From Paragonimus westermani (lineage: Eukaryota > Platyhelminthes > Trematoda > Plagiorchiida > Troglotrematidae), in the NCBI GenBank assembly GCA_008508345.1, contig QNGE01003044.1:1-64000 (forward strand): a stretch of DNA of 64,000 nt, read 5' to 3'. Below are positions 26,142 through 38,339 of this stretch, in pieces. Under the pieces are notes generated by a model, which saw only the letters and a program-made list of their open reading frames with translations, did no database searches and was not told the DNA's origin. The translations under genes and the position numbers were made by a program. Positions within the stretch are counted from its first letter, which is position 1, and each line of letters starts with the position of its first letter.

Positions 26142-29100
26142 CTGTTGGAAGACAAAAGAAACGACACGTGTGACTTGAGAACAACTACACAAGTAGCTAA
26201 ACCAGGCAATACGATTCTCACTGGCATAAAAATCCGAGCTAGATTTAAGTGAAATTTCACGGTTATGTGAAGAAAAGACATGAATGGAACTACCTTCAAC
26301 TGATTATCATTGATTCAGTTTTATAGTTAAAATCTGCGCGATATATTTGTAACATATGTGTAATCGTATACGGAGACCACCATGAGAAACAATCCAACTG
26401 AATTGGTCGATCATCTTTGAACTTATAAGGAACAGTAAGAGTTTTCCCGACCTTTCCTTATTCTGTTGCCACTACTCTGCAAGCAGGAATCACATAATAA
26501 AAACGGAACTTACCTTCCATTTATAGCTTTAATTACAAATTAACAGCGTCTACAAGAACAACCATACACTTCATGGTGAGCCGGTACTTTTAATGGCAAA
26601 TTTCCATCACCAGCTCTTCGGATCTCCTAAGGTATAATGAGTTTACCTTCATGGCAAGATAACACATCCCCCTTGTTTGTTAATACTATCTTCCAGGTTA
26701 TTAAGTGTGCAACAAATCTGTTTTACAACAGATAAATGAACAGTGTAAACGGATATTAGGTTCGAATATCCTCCAGAGAAGATAAATTGTACCAGTGAAA
26801 AACGTGTACAACCATCTTATGTGCTTTAATCTTTCACCAGATTAAACTATAAGAAATTTGTCATTCCGCTTCAATAATTTGATGAATGGGTAAAGCATAA
26901 CCCAGAATGACGTCTGTAAATCATTTAAAATCTAATTCCTTCACAATCTCTCAACCGTAACTGTCAGTTAAAACTTCAAGGTCTATCTTCATATACTTTG
27001 TGTGCTAATATGCTCTGCAGAGACGTCAGAAAGTGAAAATGAAGTATACCGGCCGTAAATTGTAAAACCTCAGCTGTTAGAAGAATTAGCCACACTCTCA
27101 TGGTACGCAGCCTATGAATGGTGATGTAGTTATGCGAAGAAGCTGTGGCTTCTTGCCAGCCTGAAGAACTGAAGAGCGATGGAGTTTGCCACGTAGACTG
27201 AGCATATGCACCAGCGTCCACCACAGCCTGACATGGTTAATACATTTACTCAAATGATTGGATGAGATCGCTTGTAGTAAGCACTCGGACTAAACCGCTG
27301 TTGCTCATCTATCATTAAGGCCTTCAAGATTTACTCTGTTCTTGTTGCTGGACCAAACAAATCTCACTTGAAGAGTAGATTAGTAAAACATCCAAAACCA
27401 TGTTACCTGTGGCATCATCAGAGTTACTTAGAAGCTGCTCTCACAGAGCCGTGTAGTTGTATTTCCAGTTAAATGTAACATTTGTCATTTGGTTTATTCC
27501 ACCCCGGCCACATCCACCGGTCAACTGGAACAATCATGACAATTCCTCGTATGTTCTGTTCTATCTGCTGTATCGTACAATCGCCTTCTCTCTAAGCGAA
27601 TCGGAAGGCTTCACCGTGATAAGACCTGGGCAAAATGGGTCACATGACGATGATGGGATTCCAAATGTTCTTCGTTGTCCAGATCATAAGTATGCGAATG
27701 CAAAACACTTGTCTCTGTACCCAGGAGAACGTCTCAAATTCTATGACTTGCAATCGAACAGAGTCACAATCTGATGTGAGCAATATGTAAACCTCAACAA
27801 ACACATAGTCTTACATCTCTACTGACCGATTTTCTAACACAGCCTGCTTACTGTTTTTATGAGTGATTTGTTTTATTTAACCTGATGACTCAACACTGTT
27901 AGTTCCGTGACAATTACCCCAGGCTTAGATCACTGGAAAGTCCGCTTATATCGATAAAACTATGCGGAAATCTCTGTACGAAGACTCCTGTTACATACTT
28001 TCCCGACTAACTCTAAGCCGGTTTCATGGTACCGTCACAACTTGAGGTGACTGGAATTTTTTATGGGCCGTTTTTTCTACCCGGTTGAATGATGTGTACT
28101 TCCTATCCAGACTATTCAAACAAGCTACAGCCTGCTGTTGTCTAATGTTGTTTGTTCGTTTATGACAAACACGACCGTCGTCGACCAGACAATAAGATTT
28201 GGGTAGACCCGTCAAGATTTTTCTGGAAGGTATGTGTAGACGACTATAAAATCATAAATTGTACCTAACTGATACATGAAAAAGAAAGCAAGCTTAAAAC
28301 TACAATTGTAGCAAGAACCTCACGATCTGTATATTGTGGGTGAATGAATATCCGGTCGACAGATGTGGCGGTTATAGAGATTATCAGTAACCAGTTAAAC
28401 AAGATTTCTCATATTTACATGGAGACGAAGTTTTTACATTGCTCTGTCCAACACAAGTTAACACATATATTCGGTTTGCTAAGTGACGCATGGATATCTA
28501 CCAGAGGACGATCCATTGTTATCACTGTACGACGTCAGTTGTTGACTACTTCATAAATTCAGGACAAGTGCTGTAGTATAACGTTGTGGAGTGTTATCGC
28601 GGAAATGGGGAATAAGAAGAGTGCATAATCTACCAATAGGTATAATCGGAGTTAACTGGAAAAAAACAGTTGCGTAACGTTATTCTTTTCTTTACTAGCA
28701 ACACTTCTGCACAACGACTCTTTTGTTCCATTTCTGTAGAGCAACGAATCTGTATTACCCCTCGCATGTTTTTCAATTTGAGTAAAGTGGCCCTGCAACA
28801 AAATACGAAACTTATGTTTTTCTGTCTGTGTTTGTACAGTCACGTGACTCACATTACACGGATCTTTCACCCAATTTTTGTCTACGTCATACTAGGAATA
28901 TCGTTGCAGCTTCGATCGTGCTTCAGCAGTCCAAGATTACTCAAAAACGCCCTTGGTTTTCGGATGCTGTGAACACTTGTTGATCCGAATCTTCTGTCAC
29001 GATAATTTGCCAGGATTCCGCAACTTTTGAGTTGCATCCGTTCGTTTTGTTGTCGGTAAATTGCACCTGACCAGCACGTTTGCAATAGCAGGGCGTATTA

Positions 29101-30954
29101 AATTTATATTCAGGGATACTTAACAAATTTCAGTAACCGCACAGTGATCAACTAGATTTTGTCCAACTGAAAACAAAGTTAGCTCTAGGAATCGGAGATG
29201 TTACTAATCATTCTTAATATCGTAGCACAATGAATTTGGGTGCGGAATGTCGAATGGGATGTTTTGACTGTGAGGTAGGCAGAAAGTAGAGTGGCGAATA
29301 GTTGGTAATGCTGGAAGTTTATATAAGTGCAAGATAGATGGGAAATGAGGGATGTGCAAAAAATGCTTCAACAGTTCACCCACTATCAGGTTCGGTTTTG
29401 ATCCACAGGTCGGTCTACTCTAAACTTTGATTCTTGCTGGACAAATTCCGAATCAATAACAGAGAAGTTGGATGTATCAAGGAGTTTGTCAGCGCATTTG
29501 TAGAACGAACTAGTGAGGTTCACCAAAAACAGCGCGAACTGTTAATTCAAACTTGGTAGCTAATTTCAAGTCAGGTGTGAATGAAGATCTGTTATAGACT
29601 GTTTAACTAATGCAACATAAAGTGAAGCCTTTTTTCTCGTGGAACCTGGGATATCACACTACTATTCAGACCGTCAAAGGGTTTACTGAAATTAAGAATT
29701 AGTATCGTCCAACTTGGACTCATACTTTAATAAATGTAAAAGTCTGGGTAACGCAATATAGGTATTGACTAGCTTAAAGCCACGGGGACGAGTAATTTGC
29801 TGAATGAATGGTGGCAAGTTGCCATGTTTTGCCTTGAGCACAACCGTAACTGTGTTTACGCATCCGTGAAAGAAAAAGCATTCGTAGTATAAACATAAGC
29901 GAATAACTTGAGGGAGCAATCTGTATATTTCTTCGATAAAGAGTGGTGACTTTTTGTGAACTAAATAAATTCGGGAGTCCTTCCCACTAAACAGCCTTAG
30001 ATTGAGTATGTCGTTTGGTCTGAATTTTTATCATTCCTCCCTTCTGTTCACTCGACTGTTTGTCTAATACGTCTGGTTGACGCTGGCTTGAATTTCTGAG
30101 ACATGAACAAAAAATGGTTCCTTTCACAATTACGAGTACTGTATTCTTATTTCCGTAGGAATTTAGTGGCATCGCGGACGACCAATTTTAATATTCTGCA
30201 GCCCCTGTTCAAACCCTGAAATGAACAAGATATATAAACACCTGTAGATCTCCGGATTTCATGAATGAATTCATCTGTCTTACACTGTGAGAAGAAACAC
30301 GTAGCAAACTAGCCTGTTTTGGGTGCTTGTTTTACGGTGATTTACCACTCGTGTTCACCACTATGTGAACTCAGAGGGAGGCAGTAACTAGGGGTCATCA
30401 TGAAGTCTACCTAGAGCGTAAAGTGGAGTAAAGTTTGGCAACATGAGGTTATAAGACAAAGTCTCTATACAAGCGAGCAGCTTAGAATATGTATTATTCG
30501 TAAAATGCCCAAGAAATGTTTTGTATCGTTTGATATAAGTCAGATTCTTAGGTCACCTGAGATTTACTTATTGCTTTAATAACCAGTTACATTCTATGGA
30601 TATTTGCCGCATTATTCTCAAAAACCTAATGAACATTCAACACAACTTTTGCTTCTTATCTTATATATCTAATTTATACCATGCTTTGTTCGTTCTTAGC
30701 ACATTCCGGGGCATACAGATTACATATGTGTACTTCAACAGCATTGGTTAAACACCTAATCGAAAAATGAATGTTAACTCAAGCACCAGTCTGCATGTGT
30801 TATCTTTTACTTCCTCCAACCAACCGTATTTTGTGACGCATTGGTCTTTAGAAATGAACGTTCATTCCAGAATACTTTTCTAAGCACGCGAGCGTTAAAC
30901 TGCTCGTATTCGTGGATATGCAGTTGAGATCGAACCAAACTGCTATTAGTTAAT
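26142..30954. other. upstream region of the NTR gene, no exon found
   Basis: A search on minus for cysteine-rich Frizzled-domain signatures (WP near C, CRxLC-like) found none. Minus-strand frames at 28024-28215 (acceptor TACCTTCCAG) and 28882-29085 look weakly coding but match nothing known. No repeats were noticed. Confidence 0.35.
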
Positions 30955-31330
30955 TTTCAAGTTGACCATCACTCACATTTGATCGCAGCGTTCGCATTCA
31001 GATAGACTTTACAGCCAGCCTCTTTCGAAAAGAAGCACTAGACTCGAGTTTCGCTCTGATTAGAGCTCATCAGTAGTGCATATCCTTGCCACGGCCGGGA
31101 TTTGAACTCCGGACATTCCAATCATGAGGCAACCGTGTTAACCACTGCGCCATTGACCTCACATTAGGCACGACCGAATCATCAAATCTGAACGCTCAAC
31201 CACTCTTGCTTGTGAGCAATGATCAGGTTGCCCGATCGTCTCGAGAGGAGACACAGTTACTGCCTGTTAACTCCAATCGGTAACCCCGCGATTAGGACTT
31301 CCAAGACGGGTCGAGATCACTGAACTCATC
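30955..31330 (-). mobile_element. tRNA-derived SINE with hammerhead ribozyme, most complete copy
   Basis: Read on minus, the order is: an upstream leader; a tRNA-like RNA polymerase III promoter with an A box (TGGCGCAGTGGTTAACACGG, about 31133-31152) and a B box (GAGTTCAAATCCC within about 31094-31112); a hammerhead ribozyme (31035-31079); a body with TTCGAAAGAGGCTGGC and CTGAATGCGAA; and a 3' end near TGAGTGATGGTCAACTTG. Truncated or diverged copies lie at 32785-32918, 33686-33980, 35391-35811 and 52715-52775. The architecture parallels the S. mansoni SM-alpha SINE family, which also joins a tRNA-type promoter to a hammerhead; sequence identity with it is not claimed. Exact ends are uncertain. 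Confidence 0.72.
31035..31079 (-). ncRNA. type I hammerhead ribozyme, intact core
   Basis: On minus, stem I is GCACTA paired with TAGTGC (6 bp). The core CTGATGA is followed by stem II, GCTCT-AATC-AGAGC (5 bp, 4-nt loop), then GAA. Stem III is a minimal 3-bp hairpin (ACT-CG-AGT), and the cleavage triplet is GTC, followed directly by the 3' strand of stem I. All conserved hammerhead positions (CUGANGA, GAA, A15.1-U16.1, H17=C) are present. Short stem III is typical of the type I hammerheads in animal SINE-like repeats. Self-cleavage was not tested; the call rests on primary and secondary structure only. Confidence 0.8.
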
Positions 31331-32350
31331 AAACCTGCAAGACGATATTAATTAATTATTTCATTTAACGTTCCATGAATTTATTAAGGAACAATGAAGA
31401 ATCACACTCTTCTGTCTGATCCACTGGTGGTCCCACTTATTTTCAAACTCAGAAAGGCAGTATGATGTCAATCGTAGAACTAGATTCTACATGCATTCTT
31501 CTATTCTGCTTCACAGAAACAAAATTCCGAATGTGCTTCAAATATATCCGTCTCATTTATCTTAACAGCATCCATGCTGTAATTCGTTCTACTGTGTGGG
31601 GATAAACCCTGTTCAGTTTGACCACTGTGTACACTAGCTCGAATGACAACAGATCCGTTAAAGAAGCAAAACCAAATTGCCTTTCTTGATTAGAATTTCA
31701 CCTCTAAAAACTTCCACACGCCTGGCTACCTGTTCGATTGAGAGAAACAGACAATAATTTCGCTTGATGCAGCCACCGGATGTATCTTGTGTGAAAACCA
31801 ACGCAGTGGCTTACTAAGTGATGGCATAATATTGGGTATAGCTGCATAGAAAACACTGTTCAAAGAATTGTACAAAGGTCTTTGTGGACATTATCTCTGG
31901 ATGATCGTTACGGACACAAAAAGATACGGTCACTGAAATTACATCTAATTCTCTGTTCGTTCACAGAATAGATCGTTATTGTGGCTTAAAAACTGACGAA
32001 CCAATAAGGTTAACTGTAATCAAAACACCTGTTGATTCGCTTTCACAGCCGTATACTGATTGAAACTGTCATAGGTAATCCATATGTTGAACGATCAGTA
32101 AGGAGATAAACTAATCAGGAGCATTCATTTGCCTACCTACTGAACGGTTAACTCAGTTCGCCTGACGCATGAATGAGTATGAAACGAGAGACTACGAATT
32201 CATTCAAACCACACGGATGTTAGTACTGTCGAACTGACAACATCGCATTAAATCAAACAAGGAAGTTGTCAGCTGTAATTAGTCGAGGACAGAATAAAAT
32301 CAACTACCAGTACTTCCACAACGTTTGTTTTTATTGAATGGCTTATCGGC
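31331..32350. other. non-coding stretch, nothing recognised
   Basis: No exon-like block or repeat was recognised between the complete SINE and the duplicated segment. Confidence 0.4.
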
Positions 32351-32918
32351 AAAAAACAGTTCTACCGAAACTATATAAGCTATGCTAATAAAATAGGTAA
32401 CACCTTCGATCCGCCACAAAAATTTCATCCATTCATACCATACCCTCAGTCTAGTAAAATTTGTTTGTTAGGTTGATAGTTCTCAATTTACCTTGTGCTT
32501 TCGTTTCGAATGTAGGCATTTTCAAATACTGCCACATTACAGCCCGACGAATTGTATCACCGCTTACTAGCTGATACCTGTTTACATTGACAGATGCTTA
32601 CCAATTCCATAGAATGAATGAGCCGTTACTTTTCCAGGTGACTACAATTAACGGTAAGATTCTATGAGTTTAATAGCTACTGCGACATGTCTTGTTAACC
32701 GATGAGTTAAATGTAGTCCACTACATAACACTAATTCCTCCGAATATAGTCGAGAAAATCAAAACTTTTATACAAGATATATGAATACTGATGAGTAGTC
32801 GGGGATTTGGTTTATTTCCAAGTTGAACATCACTCACATTTGATTGCGGCCTTCGCCTTCAGATAGACTTTCCAGCCAGCCTCTTTCGAAAAGAAGCACT
32901 AGACTCGAGTTTCGCTCT
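32351..32918 (+). repeat. 568-bp segment, copy 1, ends at the N gap
   Basis: This matches 33252-33819 at a fixed offset of 901, with one substitution noticed (TCTAGTAAAAT versus TCTAGTGAAAT). Copy 1 ends exactly where the N run begins and copy 2 starts exactly where it ends. That is the signature of two contig ends that overlap but were not merged. A genuine tandem duplication cannot be excluded. Confidence 0.9.
32785..32918 (-). mobile_element. hammerhead SINE, 3' part, cut by the gap
   Basis: On minus it holds the downstream half of the hammerhead (AGAGC, GAAA, ACTCGAGTC, TAGTGC) and the SINE body and 3' end. The tRNA-like half would lie in the N gap. It is the same locus or a near-identical duplicate of 33686-33819. 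Confidence 0.65.
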
Positions 32919-33251
32919 NNNNNNNNNNNNNNNNNNNNNNNNNNNNNNNNNNNNNNNNNNNNNNNNNNNNNNNNNNNNNNNNNNNNNNNNNNNNNNNNNN
33001 NNNNNNNNNNNNNNNNNNNNNNNNNNNNNNNNNNNNNNNNNNNNNNNNNNNNNNNNNNNNNNNNNNNNNNNNNNNNNNNNNNNNNNNNNNNNNNNNNNNN
33101 NNNNNNNNNNNNNNNNNNNNNNNNNNNNNNNNNNNNNNNNNNNNNNNNNNNNNNNNNNNNNNNNNNNNNNNNNNNNNNNNNNNNNNNNNNNNNNNNNNNN
33201 NNNNNNNNNNNNNNNNNNNNNNNNNNNNNNNNNNNNNNNNNNNNNNNNNNN
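32919..33251. other. assembly gap, 333 N
   Basis: The run of N interrupts a SINE within its hammerhead stem II, immediately beside a strong inverted repeat that is hard to assemble. Open frames reported across it are meaningless. Confidence 0.98.
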
Positions 33252-33819
33252 AAAAAACAGTTCTACCGAAACTATATAAGCTATGCTAATAAAATAGGTA
33301 ACACCTTCGATCCGCCACAAAAATTTCATCCATTCATACCATACCCTCAGTCTAGTGAAATTTGTTTGTTAGGTTGATAGTTCTCAATTTACCTTGTGCT
33401 TTCGTTTCGAATGTAGGCATTTTCAAATACTGCCACATTACAGCCCGACGAATTGTATCACCGCTTACTAGCTGATACCTGTTTACATTGACAGATGCTT
33501 ACCAATTCCATAGAATGAATGAGCCGTTACTTTTCCAGGTGACTACAATTAACGGTAAGATTCTATGAGTTTAATAGCTACTGCGACATGTCTTGTTAAC
33601 CGATGAGTTAAATGTAGTCCACTACATAACACTAATTCCTCCGAATATAGTCGAGAAAATCAAAACTTTTATACAAGATATATGAATACTGATGAGTAGT
33701 CGGGGATTTGGTTTATTTCCAAGTTGAACATCACTCACATTTGATTGCGGCCTTCGCCTTCAGATAGACTTTCCAGCCAGCCTCTTTCGAAAAGAAGCAC
33801 TAGACTCGAGTTTCGCTCT
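33252..33819 (+). repeat. 568-bp segment, copy 2, starts at the N gap
   Basis: Second copy of 32351-32918. It continues without interruption into the SINE palindrome at 33721-33980. Confidence 0.9.
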
Positions 33820-33828
33820 CATTAGAGC
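33686..33828 (-). mobile_element. hammerhead SINE, truncated, left half of a head-to-head pair
   Basis: A minus-oriented SINE body and 3' end. Its 5' part stops inside hammerhead stem II, losing the CTGATGA core and the tRNA head, and is fused to a plus-oriented SINE starting in the B box. Confidence 0.7.
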
Positions 33829-33980
33829 CGGAGTTCAAATCCCGGTCGTGGCAAGGATATGCGCTACTGACGAGCTCTAATGAGAGCAAAACTCGAGTCT
33901 AGTGCTTCTTTTCGAAAGAGGCTGGCTGGAAAGTCTATCTGAATGCGAAGGCTGCGATCAAATGTGAGTGATCAACTTGA
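33829..33980 (+). mobile_element. hammerhead SINE, truncated, right half of a head-to-head pair
   Basis: A plus-oriented copy beginning at the B box (GAGTTCAAATCCC) and running through the hammerhead and body to ATCAACTTGA. With the left half it makes an inverted repeat (arms 33721-33828 and 33874-33980, about 107 bp each) with a 45-nt loop. Confidence 0.7.
33861..33905 (+). ncRNA. hammerhead ribozyme, one core change, probably inactive
   Basis: Stem I is GCGCTA/TAGTGC (one G-T pair), the core is CTGACGA (allowed, position 7 variable), and stem II is GCTCT-AATG-AGAGC. The next triplet is AAA instead of GAA, followed by ACT-CG-AGT and C. Loss of the conserved G12 should abolish cleavage. The neighbouring inverted SINE arm could also trap this sequence in a long hairpin. 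Confidence 0.68.
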
Positions 33981-35390
33981 AAATATATGAATATGTTCAA
34001 TTTATGTCGCACGTTTCAATTGCGTACGAGAAATAACGTAAACATTTTAGTAAACAAGCCTTCAGGAATAGATGTTTACAGGAACAACGGTCACAGATTA
34101 GAAAATAAATAAATCAAATTACTGTACTTTTCAACAGCTTGAACGTGAAAGACAGTAAATCGAGGATCGAAGTTGGTGAGTGACTGCCGCGCGACCTCTT
34201 GTAAGCAAAGCGTGTCCCAGGTTTTTGTAGTGAAGATGTTAATCCTTGCAATAGATACAGTCCCCCAGGATCGGGTTTGTTGAGCTCTTAGGCTATTCAA
34301 AACCTTGTCCTGAGCCACTACTTGTTTCATCTCCCTAAAACGTAATATCACGTGCTTGTGAACAAGTTTCTGTTACATACGTCATTGCCAGTATCACACA
34401 TAGTACTACATACTGTCTACATGGACAGCACTATATTGAAGTATTTTGTTTTGTGATAACCCGTTCGTCATTTGCTAAATTCATGCCACAAATAATCGAT
34501 CCGAAAGCAAGTTGACTCAAATATGGTCAGAAAAACATTGTGAATTTGCCTGTTTTCTCTGACACATACCGGACTGTGATCACCTTGGAAATCAAGCTGG
34601 CTGTGAACTTCTTCCGTTAATTCGTCCGGTTGACAGTCTAACTACAGCCAATTACCCCGTGACGATTTTCCTATTTGTTGTTCGTGACCACGGCTTTGGT
34701 TTGGCAAGGTGAAGTGGGAATTTTGACTATATTTCCTCCAGGCAACTAGTTCTTTCCTGCACTGTAAAAGGATTCGTTACAAACTGTGTTTGATAGCAAG
34801 CTTACAGCGCAGAAGGTGAACAATTGTGTCCAAAATGAATTTCACCTCGTCGACGTAGTCTTATATCAAACATCACCGCTTCCTGAGTCGAAACTTGGAA
34901 CTAATGATTCCCGTGAACGGCATTAAATTGTATGGAGAGTGGTCAGCACAAACATTAATCGACCGGACAGGTTAGGAATTCAAGCCTTCAAAATTTGCAC
35001 CAAGTTTGCACTCAAGCTCCACTTCATTCACTAAATCACTTTTTGCCGGCTTAATTAGCGTCATAGTGGAAAAGGCTTTCGAGTAGATTTCGGTTTTGAA
35101 TAAAAAGCACTTTAGGCAACCTGCACATATACATATTTAATACACCATCAAACGCGTGTTAGGTATATTCGTGTCTATTCTATGTGAAAGTCATGAATTG
35201 ATCCATAAAGGGAAGTGAATTTACGGATAACTGATTGCTACTTTAAAATCGAACAAGCTTCGACATATTTTGTAAAGGATTTGTGAATTTGTGAACAATA
35301 AATACCCATCATATTAGAATTCATTCCAAACTTGAAGTATCCAGTACAGAATCTGTTTCACTCTGTAGTATAATACGTCACAATACATGA
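33981..35390. other. non-coding stretch with one weak minus-strand ORF
   Basis: A minus-strand frame at 34091-34351 (acceptor-like ACGTTTTAG, ending near GAAAA|GTACAG) could be an exon but matches nothing known. The rest shows nothing. Confidence 0.3.
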
Positions 35391-35590
35391 TTGCTGATGA
35401 GTGGCCGGGGATACCGTAAACTTCAATCTGAACATCACTCACGCTTGATCGCAGCTGTTGCATTCGAACATCATTTCACTGGGGCTTTTCAGTAGTATGT
35501 ATGCTTGTCACGGCCGGGACTAGAAAGTTAGCCATGGTAGAAGGTATGATAATTGTCCTGTTAACTCCAAACAATAACCGCGTCTAACGG
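35391..35590 (-). mobile_element. diverged hammerhead SINE, minus copy of a second head-to-head pair
   Basis: On minus this shares the leader (GTTAACAGGAC-like), the B-box neighbourhood (GTCCCGGCCGTGACAAGC) and the 3' end with the complete copy. The A-box half of the tRNA region is deleted and the hammerhead is eroded. Confidence 0.5.
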
Positions 35591-35811
35591 GATTAATGAG
35601 ACCTAGTGTGAACGCAGAGGCACAGTGGTCAACACGGCTGCCTAATGGATACGTGGCCGGAGTTTTAGTCCCGGTCATGACAGGGATGTGCTCTAGTAAC
35701 GAGACTTAAAAAAGCGAAAATCAACTTTAATGCTTCCATTAGAAAAAATCTGGCTAAAAATTCGATTGGAATGCGAAAACTATGATCTAATATGCGTGAA
35801 TTTCTACTTGC
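35591..35811 (+). mobile_element. diverged hammerhead SINE, plus copy of a second head-to-head pair
   Basis: The A box (GCACAGTGGTCAACACGGC) and a B-box remnant (GGAGTTTTAGTCCCGG) are present on plus. An eroded hammerhead (AGTAACGA...AGCGAAAATC) and the body word GGAATGCGAAAAC follow. It is older than the 31-kb copy. Confidence 0.55.
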
Positions 35812-36179
35812 ACTATTTAACTCAAAACTCGAGGAAGGTTAAAGTTACTGAGATAATATGAGTTCCGTGAATTCATTTGCCCTCCACCACACTCCAAACG
35901 CATATTCTTTCATCTGCTGACCGACGGCAGTGGACATGTTGTGTCTGTCACCGTTTCGAATCTACCCAAAGTCCGGATTTTTTTCAATTAAGCTTTCTTC
36001 TACCTAACAATCCCCAAACCACTGGTCACACGTGAGTTTAATGTCCACTGTTTAGTTGGACGATGGTTAACATCAAACGTAACCGGTTTTAAACTCCAGC
36101 CGAGGCAGTCACTCACAAGATCAATGTGTGGATCCCATATGGCAGTAAAGTAGGTGATTTACTGAGTCTGTGTCAAATA
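35812..36179. other. non-coding stretch, nothing recognised
   Basis: A short spacer between repeats with no coding or repeat signal. Confidence 0.4.
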
Positions 36180-36290
36180 TCTGGTTTATCAGCGTGGTTT
36201 TTCCGCCAGGCTATGAGAACGCTCAACACGTCTAGGTATTACGTTCTTGTCGCTGGTTCCAGTCCATCCAAACCCCATATTTTTTCTTTC
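36180..36290 (+). mobile_element. fragment of a second tRNA-derived SINE family
   Basis: Contains TTCTTGTCGCTGGTTCCAGT, then CCATCC, aligned by eye to the B-box region CTGTCGCTGGTTCGAATCCA of the element at 47113. The segment CAAACCCCATATTTTTT then follows. It is weakly preserved and could be a coincidence of tRNA-like words. Confidence 0.3.
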
Positions 36291-38339
36291 TTTTTCCAGG
36301 TTAAAAAATATTTCAAAATCAACTTTCGTATTACAACAATAGAATGAGTATCTTACGCAGCTATACATACTCTTCGGATGTTGCAAACAGCCCTAATCTC
36401 CAGAGGATTTTCCAGCTCAGCGATCAACTCTTTGTGGTCTAATCAAATGTCTTCCGCAATTGACCAAAAGCTGCGTCTTGTTTTGGATACTTATACAACC
36501 AATCATCTTGCACTAGATAAACGTGCAATTTCAATATTTGCCGTCACGTGAAGAACACGACTCATGACAAATAAGTAGACACATTCATTCTCAACCGACA
36601 TCACGTTTATTACGCCATATTTTCCCCAATTCAATACCTCTTTGATGCAGCGTGTAGCGTCCATTCAAATTGACGGATTAACTTACGCAACTGTGCAGTC
36701 ATAATATTCACCCTATTTCTTCTCCATACGATTCTCCGGATAGACATCACACATCCCAAGGAGTGATCAACTAGATAAATCGACTTCAAACGCACGCTAG
36801 CAGTTCACTGAAGTAACAGTTAATTGCGAATAACTAAACACAATCTCTTACAATCATGTATACAAAATGGAGTTGGGATTTTATTGATAGAATCCTAACG
36901 CCGGTTGACTCGGGATAATTGAGCAATACAGGGAAAAAAGGTGAGTGAATATCGACGGTAGTTCGCGGTTTAAATGTTCGTCCCGCCATCTAATAGGATG
37001 AAATATGAACCCGGCGTGTCGGTTGGATACATGTTACATACCGGTATCTCATTAGTCACTGTGACTTATGAATAACATTCACTGAAACCAAGGTCAACCT
37101 AACCAGTTGAGTGCAAACCAACGAGGTGGTGCGATAGGATCGAAAGTGGCAATTCCATGACTATGAATAATTCAACAGTAAACCCGGAACAGAAGATACT
37201 TTAACGATCTGGCGGATCCCGGGGCGACAACTAGTTAGATAAACGACGAGTTACTGTGTCAGGTGTGTTCGAATGAGACTAGTCACATTCTTGAATGCAT
37301 GTTAGGTAAATTTCACCTAATTTGTTGAATTCATACTTCTCATCACATTATGAAACACAATCGCATTGAAACAAGAAAATTCTTCGTCCGGTAGTTACGT
37401 AACATCCACTGCAAAAGATTGAAGTCGGAAATATCTAATGAATTTACCGGCGACAACGATAATTCGTGATATCTCTTATCTTGTCCATGACCTTTGCGTC
37501 CGCTGTTCTTGTTCTTTCCGTGGAATAATTATCGCAGTTTGCAGTGACATGTATTTTTAAATGATTTTAATGGCTGACTAAGGAGATAGTCTTAAAAAGC
37601 AAACCTACCGGAATAAACGTTTATTTACTGTTGTAATATTGTGGTATCATTGGTAGAGTTTGGTTTCACGATAGAATTTTGCCCAGTAACGGTGATTCTA
37701 AGGTTTTACTGTAGAAGACGCAACGTTCCTCAATAATATTGGCAAAATTGATGCTTTATTGTTCTCCACAGACGAAAATTTGCAATAAGCATGAACACAC
37801 CTACACACTGAATTCCAGCATTTACTCTGTATGCAGTTACAAGTAGCCCATGTTCCCTCGGTTACTTTTTTACAAGTAAATCCTGTCTACTTTCTGTCAT
37901 GTCAACTAACTCCTCACAACGTTTGCCTCTTGAAATAATGCATTGTTACACACAAGAATAACATGTTCAATTCTCACTAACCCTTGTACAACCGTTTCGT
38001 TCATTTTCAGCACGTCAGCTGTGCATGCCTCCGTTAACGCAACCACCAGCTTGTCTGTGGGAACGGGAAAATTTGTCAGGCACCAGTTGCCAAAATGGAA
38101 AAACTCGAACAACAACGGCAAGTTTCATCTCGTTTGTAGGTCACATGGTTATTTTTCAGAGGACGACGTGCTACTGAATACATTCTTTGTGCCCGTATTT
38201 TGCAAACCGGATTAAGAAATAATCGTTGTTTGGGTCTACTTGATCTTCTAAAAGATAAAGTTAGAAGAGGCCTAATTGCAGAAGCTAGACTACAGCCAAA
38301 CTCGGCTGGATTATCAGTAATGCAGTTTCCACGGTCGTT
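36291..38339. other. non-coding stretch with ambiguous exon-like block
   Basis: Around 37980-38110 both strands show acceptor-like signals (TTCATTTTCAG on plus, TTCCCGTTCCCACAG on minus) with open frames. No family is recognisable and the strand cannot be decided. The rest is featureless. Confidence 0.3.

Noticed and set aside
31081..31162. Functional tRNA gene
   Set aside because: Acceptor and anticodon stems do not close; it is the tRNA-like head of the SINE.
32844..33377. Open frames spanning the N run (plus 32844-33377, minus 32859-33329)
   Set aside because: They exist only because N positions carry no stops; real sequence is unknown there.
37906..38215. Overlapping exon-like blocks on both strands
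   Set aside because: The strand could not be decided and neither reading matches a known family or a neighbouring exon phase.
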